64,000 nucleotides of DNA from Cedecea sp000277545 (GTDB lineage: Bacteria > Pseudomonadota > Gammaproteobacteria > Enterobacterales > Enterobacteriaceae). The stretch lies in NCBI GenBank assembly GCA_050847315.1, contig CP193791.1, one strand, 5' to 3'. Shown piece by piece: positions 41,877-51,225 of the stretch (position 1 is its first letter; the number at the start of each line of letters is the position of its first letter). Both the position numbers and the translations under genes were made by a program. The notes beneath the pieces are model-generated. The model did no database searches and was not told where the DNA came from. It saw only the letters and a list, made by a program, of their open reading frames with translations.

Positions 41877-42923
41877 ATGAACAAAACAGATGAATTGCGA
41901 ACCGCGCGCATCGACAGCCTGGTGACGCCGGCTGAGTTAACCGAGCGCTTCCCGGTTTCCGCCGAGGTTGCCCAGCACGTCACCGCCGCCCGCCGCCGGA
42001 TCGAAAAGATCCTCACCGGTGAAGATAAGCGCCTGCTGGTTATCGTCGGCCCCTGCTCGATCCACGATCTTGACGCCGCGATGGACTATGCTCGCCGCCT
42101 CAAAACGCTGCGTGAAAAACATCAGGATCGTCTTGAGATCGTGATGCGTACCTACTTCGAAAAACCCCGCACCGTCGTCGGCTGGAAAGGGTTAATTTCC
42201 GATCCTGATCTGAACGGCAGCTACCGCATTAATTACGGCCTCGAACAGGCGCGCCGCCTGCTGCTGCAGGTCAACGAGCTGGGTGTCCCTACCGCGACCG
42301 AATTTCTGGATATGGTGACCGGGCAGTATATCGCCGACCTGATTAGCTGGGGCGCCATTGGCGCGCGCACGACCGAAAGCCAGATCCACCGTGAAATGGC
42401 GTCCGCACTCTCCTGTCCGGTTGGCTTTAAAAATGGTACAGATGGCAATACCCGCATTGCGGTGGATGCCATCCGTGCCGCGCGTGCCAGCCATATGTTC
42501 CTCTCCCCGGATAAACAGGGGCAGATGACGATTTACCAGACCAGCGGCAACCCTTACGGCCATATTATTATGCGCGGCGGCAAGCAGCCGAATTATCACG
42601 CAGAAGACATTGCCGCCGCCTGCGACACGCTGAGCGCGTTTGACTTGCCTGAACATCTGGTGATTGATTTCAGCCACGGTAACTGCCAGAAGCAGCACCG
42701 CCGTCAGTTGGATGTTTGCGAAGATGTTTGCACGCAAATTCGCAACGGCTCGCGGGCGATTGCCGGGATCATGGCGGAAAGCTTCCTGAAAGAAGGGACG
42801 CAGCAAATCGTTGCTGGCCAGCCCCTGACTTACGGGCAGTCGATCACCGATCCTTGCCTTAACTGGGAAGATACGGAAACGCTGGTCGCGATGCTGGCGC
42901 AGGCCACTGACCGACGCTTCTGA
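41877..42923 (+). CDS. aroH: DAHP synthase, Trp-sensitive isozyme
   Basis: The 348-residue class I DAHP synthase condenses PEP and erythrose 4-phosphate in the first step of aromatic amino acid synthesis. Motifs LVIVGPCSIHD, MRTYFEKPRT, GARTTESQIHREMAS and DFSHGNCQKQH are intact. The Trp-sensitive assignment rests on the TrpR operator, the position next to ppsR and the 348-residue length, all as in E. coli aroH. There is a leader of about 130 nt between promoter and start. Confidence 0.95.
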   Translation: MNKTDELRTARIDSLVTPAELTERFPVSAEVAQHVTAARRRIEKILTGEDKRLLVIVGPCSIHDLDAAMDYARRLKTLREKHQDRLEIVMRTYFEKPRTVVGWKGLISDPDLNGSYRINYGLEQARRLLLQVNELGVPTATEFLDMVTGQYIADLISWGAIGARTTESQIHREMASALSCPVGFKNGTDGNTRIAVDAIRAARASHMFLSPDKQGQMTIYQTSGNPYGHIIMRGGKQPNYHAEDIAAACDTLSAFDLPEHLVIDFSHGNCQKQHRRQLDVCEDVCTQIRNGSRAIAGIMAESFLKEGTQQIVAGQPLTYGQSITDPCLNWEDTETLVAMLAQATDRRF

Positions 42924-42932
42924 TAGTCTCCA

Positions 42933-42958
42933 CCGGCGGGCACTTGATAACCCGCCGG
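42933..42958 (+). terminator. Hairpin after aroH
   Basis: A perfect 8-bp GC stem (ccggcggg / cccgccgg) with a 10-nt loop lies just after the stop. The following ATATCATAG has no T run, so efficiency is uncertain. Confidence 0.55.
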
Positions 42959-43057
42959 ATATCATAGCATTACGCCTCGCGACAACTCGCCCGCAAAGAA
43001 ATTCCCTGATTCACACAATTCTTACAAATAATGCTTGCTGCTGATTCGGCTTTTTCT

Positions 43058-43076
43058 GATAATGATTCTCATTGTT
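43058..43076 (+). promoter_or_regulatory. Fur box upstream of hemP
   Basis: GATAATGATTCTCATTGTT matches 15 of 19 Fur consensus positions and is followed by further Fur-like hexamers (GATTGTCATTTG). It lies 35 bp before hemP and should control the whole hemin operon. Confidence 0.85.
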
Positions 43077-43110
43077 ACACTGATTGTCATTTGTAAACAG
43101 AGTGAAGCGT

Positions 43111-43275
43111 ATGGACAAACCATTCACCCCCGCCCGCCCACAGCCCGCGACAGAACCTCGCCAGGTTGACAGCAAAACGCTGCTCGGTGCCGATGGCCGT
43201 GTTGTTATCGTCCATGAAGGACAGCAATATCTGTTACGCCAGACTCAGGCCGGGAAGCTGATCCTGACCAAATAA
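43111..43275 (+). CDS. hemP: Hemin uptake protein HemP (YdiE)
   Basis: The 54-residue protein belongs to the HemP family: a Pro/Thr-rich N-terminus and the conserved VDSKTLLGADGRVVIVHEGQQ-YLLRQT core. HemP-type proteins accompany hemin receptor operons; E. coli keeps only this remnant as ydiE beside aroH. Some homologues act as regulators of the receptor gene. I use the ATG giving MDKPFTPARP after GAGTGAAG. It is the first gene of the hemin operon, 102 bp before the receptor. Confidence 0.92.
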   Translation: MDKPFTPARPQPATEPRQVDSKTLLGADGRVVIVHEGQQYLLRQTQAGKLILTK

Positions 43276-43377
43276 ATTAAACAAACCGTTCCCCACACCC
43301 AAACGGGGAAATTAGCCAGCCACCCAGGTCATACCCAGGCAGCCAGCGCTTTCGATATTCCTTAGGAGAGTTGCGCT

Positions 43378-45357
43378 ATGCCTTGCACCAACACAGCAGG
43401 TTTTCGTCTGTCTGTACTCACGTTAGCCGTATTTACCGCCCTGCCCGCTTTCGCAAAAGACGATCAAATGACCGTGGTTGCCACCGGTAACCAACGCAGC
43501 ACTTTCGAAGCCCCAATGATGGTGAGCGTTATCGATGCAAATTCGCCAGAGAGCCAGACGTCCACGTCCGCCGCTGACATGCTGCGCAAAGTTCCGGGGA
43601 TCACCATCGACGGCACCGGGCGCACCAACGGCCAGGACATCAACATGCGCGGTTACGACCGCCGTGGCGTACTTACCCTGGTAGACGGCATTCGTCAGGG
43701 CACCGACACCGGCCACCTGAACAGTACGTTCCTCGATCCCGCGCTGATTAAGCGTATTGAAGTGGTACGTGGCCCGGCGGCTCTGCTGTACGGCAGCGGC
43801 GCGCTGGGCGGTGTTATTTCCTATGAAACCGCAGACGCCGCCGATCTGCTATTTGACGGGCAAAACAGCGGCTTCCGCGTCTTCGGCACCGGCGGTACCG
43901 GCGACCACAGCATCGGCATGGGTGCCAGTGCCTTTGGCCGTACCGATAACCTGGACGGCGTCGTCGCCTGGTCCAGCCGCGATCGCGGTAACCTGCGCCA
44001 GAGCAACGGTGAAACCGCGCCTAATGACGAAAACATCGGCAACCTGCTGACCAAAGGCACCTGGTATATCGATTCGGCTCAGTCGCTGTCCGGCTCCCTG
44101 CGCTACTACAATAACAACGCGCAGGAACCGAAAAACCCGCAGACGCCGGATGCCTCAGCCTCCAGCAACCCGATGACCAATCGCTCCACCATTCAGCGCG
44201 ACGCGCAGCTGAAATACCACCTCAATCCGCAGGATAACGACTGGCTGAACGCGACCGCGACGGCCTACTGGTCCGAAGCTCGTATCAACGCCGAAACCCC
44301 TAATCAGGGGAGTGAATTCCGTAAACAGACGACCAAAGGCGGTAAGCTCGAAAACCGCAGCCGTCTGTTTAGCGACAGCTTCGCGGCTAACCTGCTGACC
44401 TACGGCAGCGAATATTATCGTCAGGAGCAGGCTCCTGGTGGCCTGACGACCGGTTTCCCACAGGCGAAAATCAACTTTGGTTCCGGCTGGCTGCAGGATG
44501 AAATCACCCTGCGCGACCTGCCGATTTCTATCCTGGCCGGGACGCGTTATGACAACTACAGCGGCAGCAGTCAGGGCTATAAAGACGTCGATGCCGACAA
44601 GTGGTCATCACGCGGGGCGGTTTCTGTCACCCCAACCGACTGGCTGATGCTGTTTGGTTCCTATGCGCAGGCGTTCCGTGCGCCGACCATGGGCGAGATG
44701 TACAACGACTCCAAGCACTTCTCTATCGGCACTCGCTACACCAACTATTGGGTACCAAACCCGAACCTGCGCCCGGAAACCAACGAAACGCAGGAATACG
44801 GCTTCGGTCTGCGCTTCGACAATCTGGCAATGGCTAACGACGGCCTGGAATTCAAAGCCAGCTACTTCGACACCAAAGCGAAAGATTACATCTCTACCAC
44901 CGTGGACTTCGCCAAAGCGACCACCATGTCCTACAACGTGCCAAAAGCAAAAATTTGGGGCTGGGACGTCAACGCGAAGTACACCGCCGATCTGTTCAGC
45001 CTGGATACCGCCTATAACCGTACCCGCGGTAAAGATGAAGATACCGGCGAGTACATCTCCAGCCTGAACCCGGACACCGTCACCACCACCCTGGACATCC
45101 CTGTGTCACACAGCGGCTTCTCCGTGGGCTGGGTCGGCACCTTCGCCGAGCGTTCCACCCATATCAGCAGCTCCTATGCACAGCAGCCGGGCTATGCGGT
45201 CAGCGATTTTTATGTCAGCTACAAAGGGCAGCAGCAGCTGCGCGGTTTAACCACCACGCTGGTGTTTGGCAACGCCTTCGATAAAGAGTACTGGTCACCG
45301 CAGGGTCTCCCGCAGGATGGCCGTAACGGTAAAATTTTCGTGAGCTATCAATGGTAA
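43378..45357 (+). CDS. hemR: TonB-dependent hemin receptor (HemR/HmuR type)
   Basis: The 659-residue outer-membrane receptor starts with a signal peptide ending AFA (1-26). A TonB box QMTVVATG (about 30-37) and plug (DMLRKVPGITIDG, VDGIRQG, RVEVV-like VRGPAALLYGSGALGG) follow. The barrel carries the heme-receptor signatures QAFRAPTMGEMYND (FRAP box) and NPNLRPET (NPNL box) with a His in the loop between them (SKHFSIG). It imports heme across the outer membrane. An AGGAG site precedes the ATG. The inner-membrane system follows directly. Confidence 0.94.
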   Translation: MPCTNTAGFRLSVLTLAVFTALPAFAKDDQMTVVATGNQRSTFEAPMMVSVIDANSPESQTSTSAADMLRKVPGITIDGTGRTNGQDINMRGYDRRGVLTLVDGIRQGTDTGHLNSTFLDPALIKRIEVVRGPAALLYGSGALGGVISYETADAADLLFDGQNSGFRVFGTGGTGDHSIGMGASAFGRTDNLDGVVAWSSRDRGNLRQSNGETAPNDENIGNLLTKGTWYIDSAQSLSGSLRYYNNNAQEPKNPQTPDASASSNPMTNRSTIQRDAQLKYHLNPQDNDWLNATATAYWSEARINAETPNQGSEFRKQTTKGGKLENRSRLFSDSFAANLLTYGSEYYRQEQAPGGLTTGFPQAKINFGSGWLQDEITLRDLPISILAGTRYDNYSGSSQGYKDVDADKWSSRGAVSVTPTDWLMLFGSYAQAFRAPTMGEMYNDSKHFSIGTRYTNYWVPNPNLRPETNETQEYGFGLRFDNLAMANDGLEFKASYFDTKAKDYISTTVDFAKATTMSYNVPKAKIWGWDVNAKYTADLFSLDTAYNRTRGKDEDTGEYISSLNPDTVTTTLDIPVSHSGFSVGWVGTFAERSTHISSSYAQQPGYAVSDFYVSYKGQQQLRGLTTTLVFGNAFDKEYWSPQGLPQDGRNGKIFVSYQW

Positions 45358-45368
45358 AGGAGTTATTC

Positions 45369-46400
45369 ATGAGTCAGCGTTACGACAGCTGGATCCAGCT
45401 TAAGCAAGAACACCCGAAAAAATATGCCCGGGATATCGCCAAACTGATGCACATCAGCGAGGCGGAACTGACCCATGCCCGCGTCGGGCACGACGCATGG
45501 CGCCTGAATGGCGATGTGAAAGAGATCTTCGCCGCGCTGGAAGCCGTGGGGGAAACAAAGTGCATCTGCCGCAACGAATATGCCGTTCACGAACAGGTAG
45601 GCCGCTTTGAGAACCAGCACCTTAACGGCCACGCCGGGCTGGTACTGAATCCTCGTGCGCTGGATCTGCGTTTGTTCCTGAACCAGTGGGCGAGCGTGTT
45701 CCACGTCCGGGAAGAGACCGCTCGCGGCGAACGCCAGAGCATTCAATTCTTTGACCATCAGGGTGATGCGCTGCTGAAGGTATACACCACCGACAACACC
45801 GATGTTGAAGCCTGGAGCCAGGTGCTGACCCGCTTCATCCGCACCGACAACCCGGCGCTGGCGATCAAAGCCGTTGAAGAAGCGGTAATGACGCCTACGG
45901 TCGAGGCCGACAAGGTGGACGCAGAATGGCGCGCGATGACGGATGTACACCAGTTCTTCCAGCTGCTTAAACGCCATCAGCTGACTCGCCAGCAGGCTTT
46001 CCGCTTGGTGAAAGACGATCTGGCCTGTCGCGTAGATAACGAAGCGCTGTCCCAACTGCTGAACCAGGCGAAAGAAGACGGCAACGAGATCATGATTTTC
46101 GTCGGCAACCGCGGCTGCGTGCAGATCTTCACCGGTGAAATCCGCAAAGTGGTCCCGATGGAAAACTGGGTCAACGTGTTCAACCCGGAATTCACCCTGC
46201 ACCTGATGGGCGACACCATCGCCGAAAGCTGGGTAACCCGCAAACCAACCGCCGACGGCCACGTGACCAGCCTCGAGCTGTTTGCCGCCGACGGCACGCA
46301 AATTGCCCAGCTGTACGGCCAGCGTACTGAAGGCCAGCCGGAGCAGGAGCAGTGGCGTCTGCAAATTGAAGCCCTGATCGGCAAAGGGTTAGCGGCATGA
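45369..46400 (+). CDS. hemS: Hemin-degrading/heme-trafficking factor HemS (ChuS-like)
   Basis: The 343-residue cytoplasmic protein has the duplicated HemS/ChuS fold: residues about 1-170 and 171-343, each starting with a helical segment. HemS-type proteins bind imported heme and, for ChuS and HemS, release its iron. The heme ligand His is expected in the C-terminal half, in the region FNPEFTLHLMGD. The start MSQRYDSW follows AAGGAG; a frame six codons longer is an artefact overlapping hemR. It ends in an ATGA overlap with hmuT. Confidence 0.93.
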   Translation: MSQRYDSWIQLKQEHPKKYARDIAKLMHISEAELTHARVGHDAWRLNGDVKEIFAALEAVGETKCICRNEYAVHEQVGRFENQHLNGHAGLVLNPRALDLRLFLNQWASVFHVREETARGERQSIQFFDHQGDALLKVYTTDNTDVEAWSQVLTRFIRTDNPALAIKAVEEAVMTPTVEADKVDAEWRAMTDVHQFFQLLKRHQLTRQQAFRLVKDDLACRVDNEALSQLLNQAKEDGNEIMIFVGNRGCVQIFTGEIRKVVPMENWVNVFNPEFTLHLMGDTIAESWVTRKPTADGHVTSLELFAADGTQIAQLYGQRTEGQPEQEQWRLQIEALIGKGLAA

Positions 46401-47212
46401 AACGCCTGCTGCTCGCCATCCTCGCCCTGCCATTGATGGCAGGTGCGGCCGAGCGCGTGGTAACCATCGGTGGCGACGTCACCGAGATTGCCTGGGCTCT
46501 GGGTGCGGGTCAGGATGTGGTGGCTCGTGATAGCACGAGCCTTCATCCCGATGCCGTGAAAAAACTGCCGGATGTGGGCTACCTGCGCCAGCTTAATGCC
46601 GAGGGTATTCTAGCCATGCGCCCGACGCTGGTACTGGCCAGCGCTCAGGCTCAGCCATCCATGGCGCTGAAGCAGGTTGAGGCCAGCAAAGTGAAAGTGG
46701 TTACCGTTCCGGCGGAAAATAACCTCGAGAGCATTGATGCCAAAGTGGCTGCCGTGGCTACCGCGCTGGGTAAAACAGCCGAAGGCAACAAGCTGCGCAA
46801 AACGCTTCACGACCAGCTAGCGGCGATCCCGGCCAAACCGCTGGGCAAAAAAGTGCTGTTCATTATGAGCCACGGCGGCATGACCGCCATGGCTGCCGGG
46901 CAGGAAACCGCCGCGGATGCCGCGATTCACGCCGCCGGACTGGACAATGCCATGCAGGGCTTCAAGCGCTACCAGCCGCTGTCTCAGGAAGGCGTGATCG
47001 CCAGCAAACCTGACCTGATCCTGGTCACCACTGATGGGGTGAAAACCCTCGGCGGAGAAGCCAAAGTCTGGGCATTGCCAGGGCTTGCGCAAACGCCAGC
47101 CGGGAAAAATAAACAGCTGATGGTCGTCGATGACATGGCGCTGCTCGGCTTTGGCATTGATACCCCGCAGACGATCCTCGCCCTGCGCAAAAAAGCGGAG
47201 CAACTGCCGTGA
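46397..47212 (+). CDS. hmuT: Hemin ABC transporter, periplasmic binding protein HmuT
   Basis: The 271-residue protein has a signal peptide ending AGA (about 1-17) and a class III (TroA/BtuF-like) binding-protein fold, recognised from RVVTIGGDVTEIAWALGAG and the long central helix. It binds heme in the periplasm and passes it to HmuUV. The family's heme ligands are Tyr/His residues in the two lobes; YLRQLNAEG is a candidate segment. ATGA overlap with hemS and GTGA overlap with hmuU show tight coupling. Confidence 0.94.
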   Translation: MKRLLLAILALPLMAGAAERVVTIGGDVTEIAWALGAGQDVVARDSTSLHPDAVKKLPDVGYLRQLNAEGILAMRPTLVLASAQAQPSMALKQVEASKVKVVTVPAENNLESIDAKVAAVATALGKTAEGNKLRKTLHDQLAAIPAKPLGKKVLFIMSHGGMTAMAAGQETAADAAIHAAGLDNAMQGFKRYQPLSQEGVIASKPDLILVTTDGVKTLGGEAKVWALPGLAQTPAGKNKQLMVVDDMALLGFGIDTPQTILALRKKAEQLP

Positions 47213-48207
47213 TACGCCGACCTTTGCCTCACCATGCCCTGTGTTTGATGGGGCTGGTTTTGCTGGCAATGGCACTTATTGCCGCTAACCTCGGCGCCAT
47301 GCGGCTGTCTGTGGCCGTGCTGTGGCAGACGCATGACGACACGCTGCGTGACATCTGGCTCAACATCCGTCTGCCGAGGGTGCTGCTGGCGGCGCTGATC
47401 GGCGGCGCGCTGGCGCTGTCGGGCTGCGTGATGCAGGGGTTGTTCCGTAACCCGCTTGCCGATCCGGGCCTGCTTGGGATCAGCAGCGGGGCCGCGCTGG
47501 CGGTGGGGCTGTCGATTGTTATGCCGCTGGCTCTGCCGGCGGTTTTGGCGCTTTATGCCCCTATGCTGGCAGCGTTTGTAGGCAGCCTGGCGGTGACGCT
47601 GGCGATTTTCCTGCTTAGCCGGAAAGGCACCAACAGTTTGTCTCGCCTGCTGCTGGTGGGCATCGCCATCAATGCGCTGTGCGGCGCAGCGGTTGGCGTG
47701 CTGTCGTGGATAAGCAACGACACTCAGCTGCGCCAGCTTTCTCTGTGGGGCATGGGGAGCCTGGGCCAGGCACAATGGTCCACGCTGCTCGCCACCGCGT
47801 CGCTTATTCTTCCTGCAAGCCTGGGCATCTGGCTGCTTTCAAAGCGCCTGAATTTGCTCCAGCTTGGTGATGAGGAAGCGCATTACCTGGGCGTGGATGT
47901 CAAAACAACCCAGCGGCATTTGCTGATCCTGAGCGCATTGTTGGTTGCTGCGGCGGTAGCCATCAGCGGCGTGATCGGCTTCGTTGGTCTGGTGGTTCCG
48001 CATCTGGTGCGCATGTGGCTTGGGTCCGATCATCGCTGGCTGGTGCCCGGCTCCGTGCTGGCCGGTGCCATGCTGCTGTTGGTGGCCGATACGCTGGCGA
48101 GAACGATTGTCGCGCCAGCAGAAATGCCTGTAGGCCTGTTGACCAGCCTGATAGGCGGCCCCTGGTTCCTGGCGATGATCTTTCGCAGCAAGGAGAGCGC
48201 GAGATGA
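47209..48207 (+). CDS. hmuU: Hemin ABC transporter permease HmuU
   Basis: The 332-residue permease is a FecCD-type membrane protein with about ten helices. The motif RLPRVLLAALIGGALALSGCVMQGLFRNPLADPGLLGISSG-type opening and the coupling segment GFVGLVVPHLVRMWLG near residues 250-275 are intact. It starts with GTG overlapping the hmuT stop. It forms a homodimer that moves heme into the cytoplasm with HmuV. Confidence 0.95.
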   Translation: MIRRPLPHHALCLMGLVLLAMALIAANLGAMRLSVAVLWQTHDDTLRDIWLNIRLPRVLLAALIGGALALSGCVMQGLFRNPLADPGLLGISSGAALAVGLSIVMPLALPAVLALYAPMLAAFVGSLAVTLAIFLLSRKGTNSLSRLLLVGIAINALCGAAVGVLSWISNDTQLRQLSLWGMGSLGQAQWSTLLATASLILPASLGIWLLSKRLNLLQLGDEEAHYLGVDVKTTQRHLLILSALLVAAAVAISGVIGFVGLVVPHLVRMWLGSDHRWLVPGSVLAGAMLLLVADTLARTIVAPAEMPVGLLTSLIGGPWFLAMIFRSKESAR

Positions 48208-48983
48208 ATGAAGTTTTGTCCACGCACGATATTTCGCTGAAGCTGGGCCACCGTTATCTGATTGATAACGTCAATGTCAGCCTGAAGCCGGGTGAAGTTG
48301 TGGCGCTGATTGGCCCAAACGGCGCGGGCAAATCCACGCTGTTGCGGCTGTTAACCGGGTTTCAACAGCCTGACAGCGGGCACGTTGCGCTGGCAGGCCA
48401 GGATTTGAATCAGTGGTCCAACGAAGCGCTGTCCCGCAAACGCGCGGTGATGCGCCAGCAAAGCAGCATGGCGTTTAGCTGGACGGTAGAAGACGTGATC
48501 GCTATGGGCCGTGCGCCGTGGCCGCAGGCGTCAACGGCCGGCGTCGTGGCGGAAGTCATGGCGCTGACCGGGTGCGACTCTCTGAGCGGCAGAGATTTTT
48601 GTCGTCTGTCAGGCGGCGAGCAACAGCGGGTGCAGCTTGCCCGGTCGCTGGCGCAGCTTTGGTGCGACGGGCAGCCTCACGGCTGGCTGTTTCTGGACGA
48701 GCCTACGTCGGCGCTGGATCTCTACCACCAGCAGCATGTGCTGCGCCTGCTGCGTCGCCTGGCGCAAATGGGGACGTTATCGGTCTGCGTTGTGCTGCAC
48801 GATTTAAATCTGGCGGCACTCTGGGCCGATCGTATCGTGCTGTTACATAAAGGCAGGCTGGTGGCAGATGGAACGCCTGATGAAGTGCTGGAAGAGCAAA
48901 CGTTGCAGCGCTGGTATCAGGCCGATCTGCGGGTGTTCCGACATCCGGAACACCCGGTTCCTCAGGTAGGCCTGCGCCAGTGA
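48204..48983 (+). CDS. hmuV: Hemin ABC transporter ATPase HmuV
   Basis: The 259-residue ATPase has Walker A GPNGAGKST (near 38-46), the Q-loop, signature LSGGEQQRV, Walker B WLFLDEPTSALD and the H-loop VVLHDLN. The ATG overlaps the hmuU stop (ATGA); a 63-codon upstream extension is out of frame with hmuU and rejected. Its TGA stop directly abuts the opposite-strand selO stop with no bases between, so no terminator can sit between the genes. Confidence 0.95.
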   Translation: MNEVLSTHDISLKLGHRYLIDNVNVSLKPGEVVALIGPNGAGKSTLLRLLTGFQQPDSGHVALAGQDLNQWSNEALSRKRAVMRQQSSMAFSWTVEDVIAMGRAPWPQASTAGVVAEVMALTGCDSLSGRDFCRLSGGEQQRVQLARSLAQLWCDGQPHGWLFLDEPTSALDLYHQQHVLRLLRRLAQMGTLSVCVVLHDLNLAALWADRIVLLHKGRLVADGTPDEVLEEQTLQRWYQADLRVFRHPEHPVPQVGLRQ

Positions 48984-50429
48984 TCAGCTTGAACAGCTGA
49001 CTTCCAGCCGTTTTCCCCAGTCAGGTGGGCGCTGCGTCATATCGTCCTCACGATCGGAGAACGGCTGGAGCAGCGCCTCGTGGAGTTTAGCCAGTTCACG
49101 AGTATCACCCTTTTCGGCAGCTTCGATTGCCCGCTGTGCCAGCCAGTTGCGTAAGACCAGCGCCGGGTTCACCGCCTGCATTTTCTGCTGGCGTTCGGCA
49201 TCACTCACCTGCTCCGCCTGAAGCCGCTCACGATAGCGCCCAAACCAGGCATCAAAACTTGCCCTGTCGATAAATTCATCCCGCAGCGGCGACGCCGCGC
49301 TGAGCTGCTCCGTCACGCTCAGCATCCGGAAGGTACGCGTGTAATCGCTGCCTTCTTTGCTCATCAGGGCGAAGAGCTCACTCAGGATTAGGTTATCGGC
49401 CTGCTGTTCGGTGAAAAGCCCCAGTTTGGCGCGCATCCGTTGGCCAAAAGCACGCATAATTGCCGGCTGGTAGCCATCCAGAATCGCGTTCAGCTTCTCG
49501 GCAGTAATAAACGGCGACAGCGTCTGCGCCAGGCGCTGCAGGTTCCACAGCCCTACCGCCGGCTGGTTGTCGAAGGCATACCGGCCCTGGTAGTCGGAAT
49601 GGTTACAGATAAATTCAGGCTGATAGTCGTCGAGGAAGCCATACGGGCCGTAGTCCATGGTCAGGCCAAGAATCGACATGTTGTCGGTGTTCATTACCCC
49701 GTGGGCAAAGCCCACCGTTTGCCAGCTGGCAATGAGCGCGGCGGTACGCGCCACCACGTCGGTAAACCACAGCTCATAGCGTTCTTCAAGCCCCTGCAGA
49801 TGCGGCCAGTGGTGACGAATGGCGTAATCGGCAAGCTGCTGAACTTTTTCCGGCTCGCGGCGATAGTAGAAATGCTCAAAATGCCCAAAACGCAGATGGC
49901 TTTCGGACACCCGCAGCAGCATTGCCCCCTGCTCAACCGTTTCACGCTGTACCGGCGTATCGCTGGTGACTATAGTTAACGCTCGCGTGGTCGGAATGCC
50001 TAAAGCATGCATGGCTTCGCTGGCGAGAAATTCGCGAACAGTGGAGCGCAGCACGGCCCGGCCATCACCCATGCGAGAGTACGGCGTCAAGCCTGCGCCT
50101 TTGAGATGCCAGTCAACCTTGCGCCCGTCCGCCAGCTGCTGCTCTCCCAGTAAAATACCGCGCCCGTCCCCCAGTTGCCCTGCCCAGACGCCGAACTGGT
50201 GCCCGCTATAAACTTGGGCGAGCGGCTGCATGCCGGGCAGCAGCGTTTCGCCACTCCAGATCCCCTGCTGTGGTGCAGCAAAAAACGAGGCGTTAATCCC
50301 CAGATCGTCTGCCAGCGGCTGGCTGTGATAAAGCAGCCGGGCGTTTTTCAGCGGCGTGGGGGTTAATTCGCTATAGAACCCCGGCAGCTCATCGTGCCAG
50401 GTATTCAGAAAAGCTAAAGTATTGGTCAT
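48984..50429 (-). CDS. selO: Protein adenylyltransferase SelO (YdiU)
   Basis: The 481-residue protein is a SelO-type pseudokinase that transfers AMP from ATP to Ser, Thr or Tyr residues of proteins in redox control. Characteristic segments are VYSGHQFGVWAGQLGDGRG, LKGAGLTPYSRMGDGRAVLRS and GVMNTDNMSILGLTMDYGPYGF. The C-terminus LEVSCSS keeps a Cys where eukaryotic SelO has selenocysteine. The start MTNTLAFLNTW follows GGAGGAACC. It is convergent with hmuV. Confidence 0.94.
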   Translation of the reverse strand: MTNTLAFLNTWHDELPGFYSELTPTPLKNARLLYHSQPLADDLGINASFFAAPQQGIWSGETLLPGMQPLAQVYSGHQFGVWAGQLGDGRGILLGEQQLADGRKVDWHLKGAGLTPYSRMGDGRAVLRSTVREFLASEAMHALGIPTTRALTIVTSDTPVQRETVEQGAMLLRVSESHLRFGHFEHFYYRREPEKVQQLADYAIRHHWPHLQGLEERYELWFTDVVARTAALIASWQTVGFAHGVMNTDNMSILGLTMDYGPYGFLDDYQPEFICNHSDYQGRYAFDNQPAVGLWNLQRLAQTLSPFITAEKLNAILDGYQPAIMRAFGQRMRAKLGLFTEQQADNLILSELFALMSKEGSDYTRTFRMLSVTEQLSAASPLRDEFIDRASFDAWFGRYRERLQAEQVSDAERQQKMQAVNPALVLRNWLAQRAIEAAEKGDTRELAKLHEALLQPFSDREDDMTQRPPDWGKRLEVSCSS

Positions 50430-50493
50430 GGTTCCTCCGCCCGACAGTGTAGCCCCAGTAATGCATTTTAAACACAGTCGAGCAGCAGGGGCT

Positions 50494-51225
50494 TTAGTGA
50501 ACCAGACCTTCATGAGGGGGGAAAAGTGAGGCCAGTTCTTCCGGCGGCACCAGCGGCCAGAGTTTGCCCTGCATCGCGGCAAAGCCTAAACCCTGCACTT
50601 TACGTCGCGCGCTGGCGGTATCTATCCCGGCAATCAACAATGCCTGACAAAACGGCGAAACCTGCCCAAGAATGGCAAGCATAAAGGGCGAGAAAGTGCG
50701 GCCCGGAAGCTGTTTCTGAACAAAAAATCGGTCCATGAACACATGCCGGAACAGACCATCAAAAATAGATTTTGTGGTGGCATTGCCTGCACCAAAGTCA
50801 GCCAAACCGAGTGGGAAACGTTCAGCCAGCCAGGCCAGTCTTAAATTCGTTTTGCCGCTATTTAAATCAGGAAAGCTTTCGCTAATCATTAATTCAATAA
50901 ACGGCAAAGCCTTTAGCCGGATATATAAATCCTGGTTGTTAATTAGCGCGTCAACAATAGTTTCATTAATATGAACCCAGACAACAAGGTACCGGGTGAT
51001 AAAGAAATGCTGATGTTCTTCTATTTGCGTTAATTTTTCTCTAAACAGTTCGAGATGCTGTTCCGGCGCAAGATGAGGAATTAACAATTCGGTTGGAATA
51101 CGAACCGGCGCGTCGGCACCCACGAAGTTAGCAACGATTTCGACGCCCAAAATGCTATCGTCCGGCCTGACGGCGGGGCGATAGTAGAGGTGAGAACAAT
51201 AAACACTATCAAGTGAAACAATCAT
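50494..51225 (-). CDS. rflP: Degenerate EAL-domain anti-FlhDC factor RflP (YdiV)
   Basis: The 243-residue protein is an EAL fold without the catalytic set: the EAL signature reads GVEIV and the DDFGTG motif reads ADFGAGN. It aligns over its length with E. coli YdiV (for instance QHFFI, PFIELLI-like, FDGLFRHVFMD). YdiV binds FlhD and blocks flagellar gene activation instead of cleaving c-di-GMP. I used the ATG giving MIVSLDSVYC with AGGG upstream; a TTG 17 codons upstream is less likely. It lies 65 bp upstream of selO on the same strand. Confidence 0.85.
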   Translation of the reverse strand: MIVSLDSVYCSHLYYRPAVRPDDSILGVEIVANFVGADAPVRIPTELLIPHLAPEQHLELFREKLTQIEEHQHFFITRYLVVWVHINETIVDALINNQDLYIRLKALPFIELMISESFPDLNSGKTNLRLAWLAERFPLGLADFGAGNATTKSIFDGLFRHVFMDRFFVQKQLPGRTFSPFMLAILGQVSPFCQALLIAGIDTASARRKVQGLGFAAMQGKLWPLVPPEELASLFPPHEGLVH

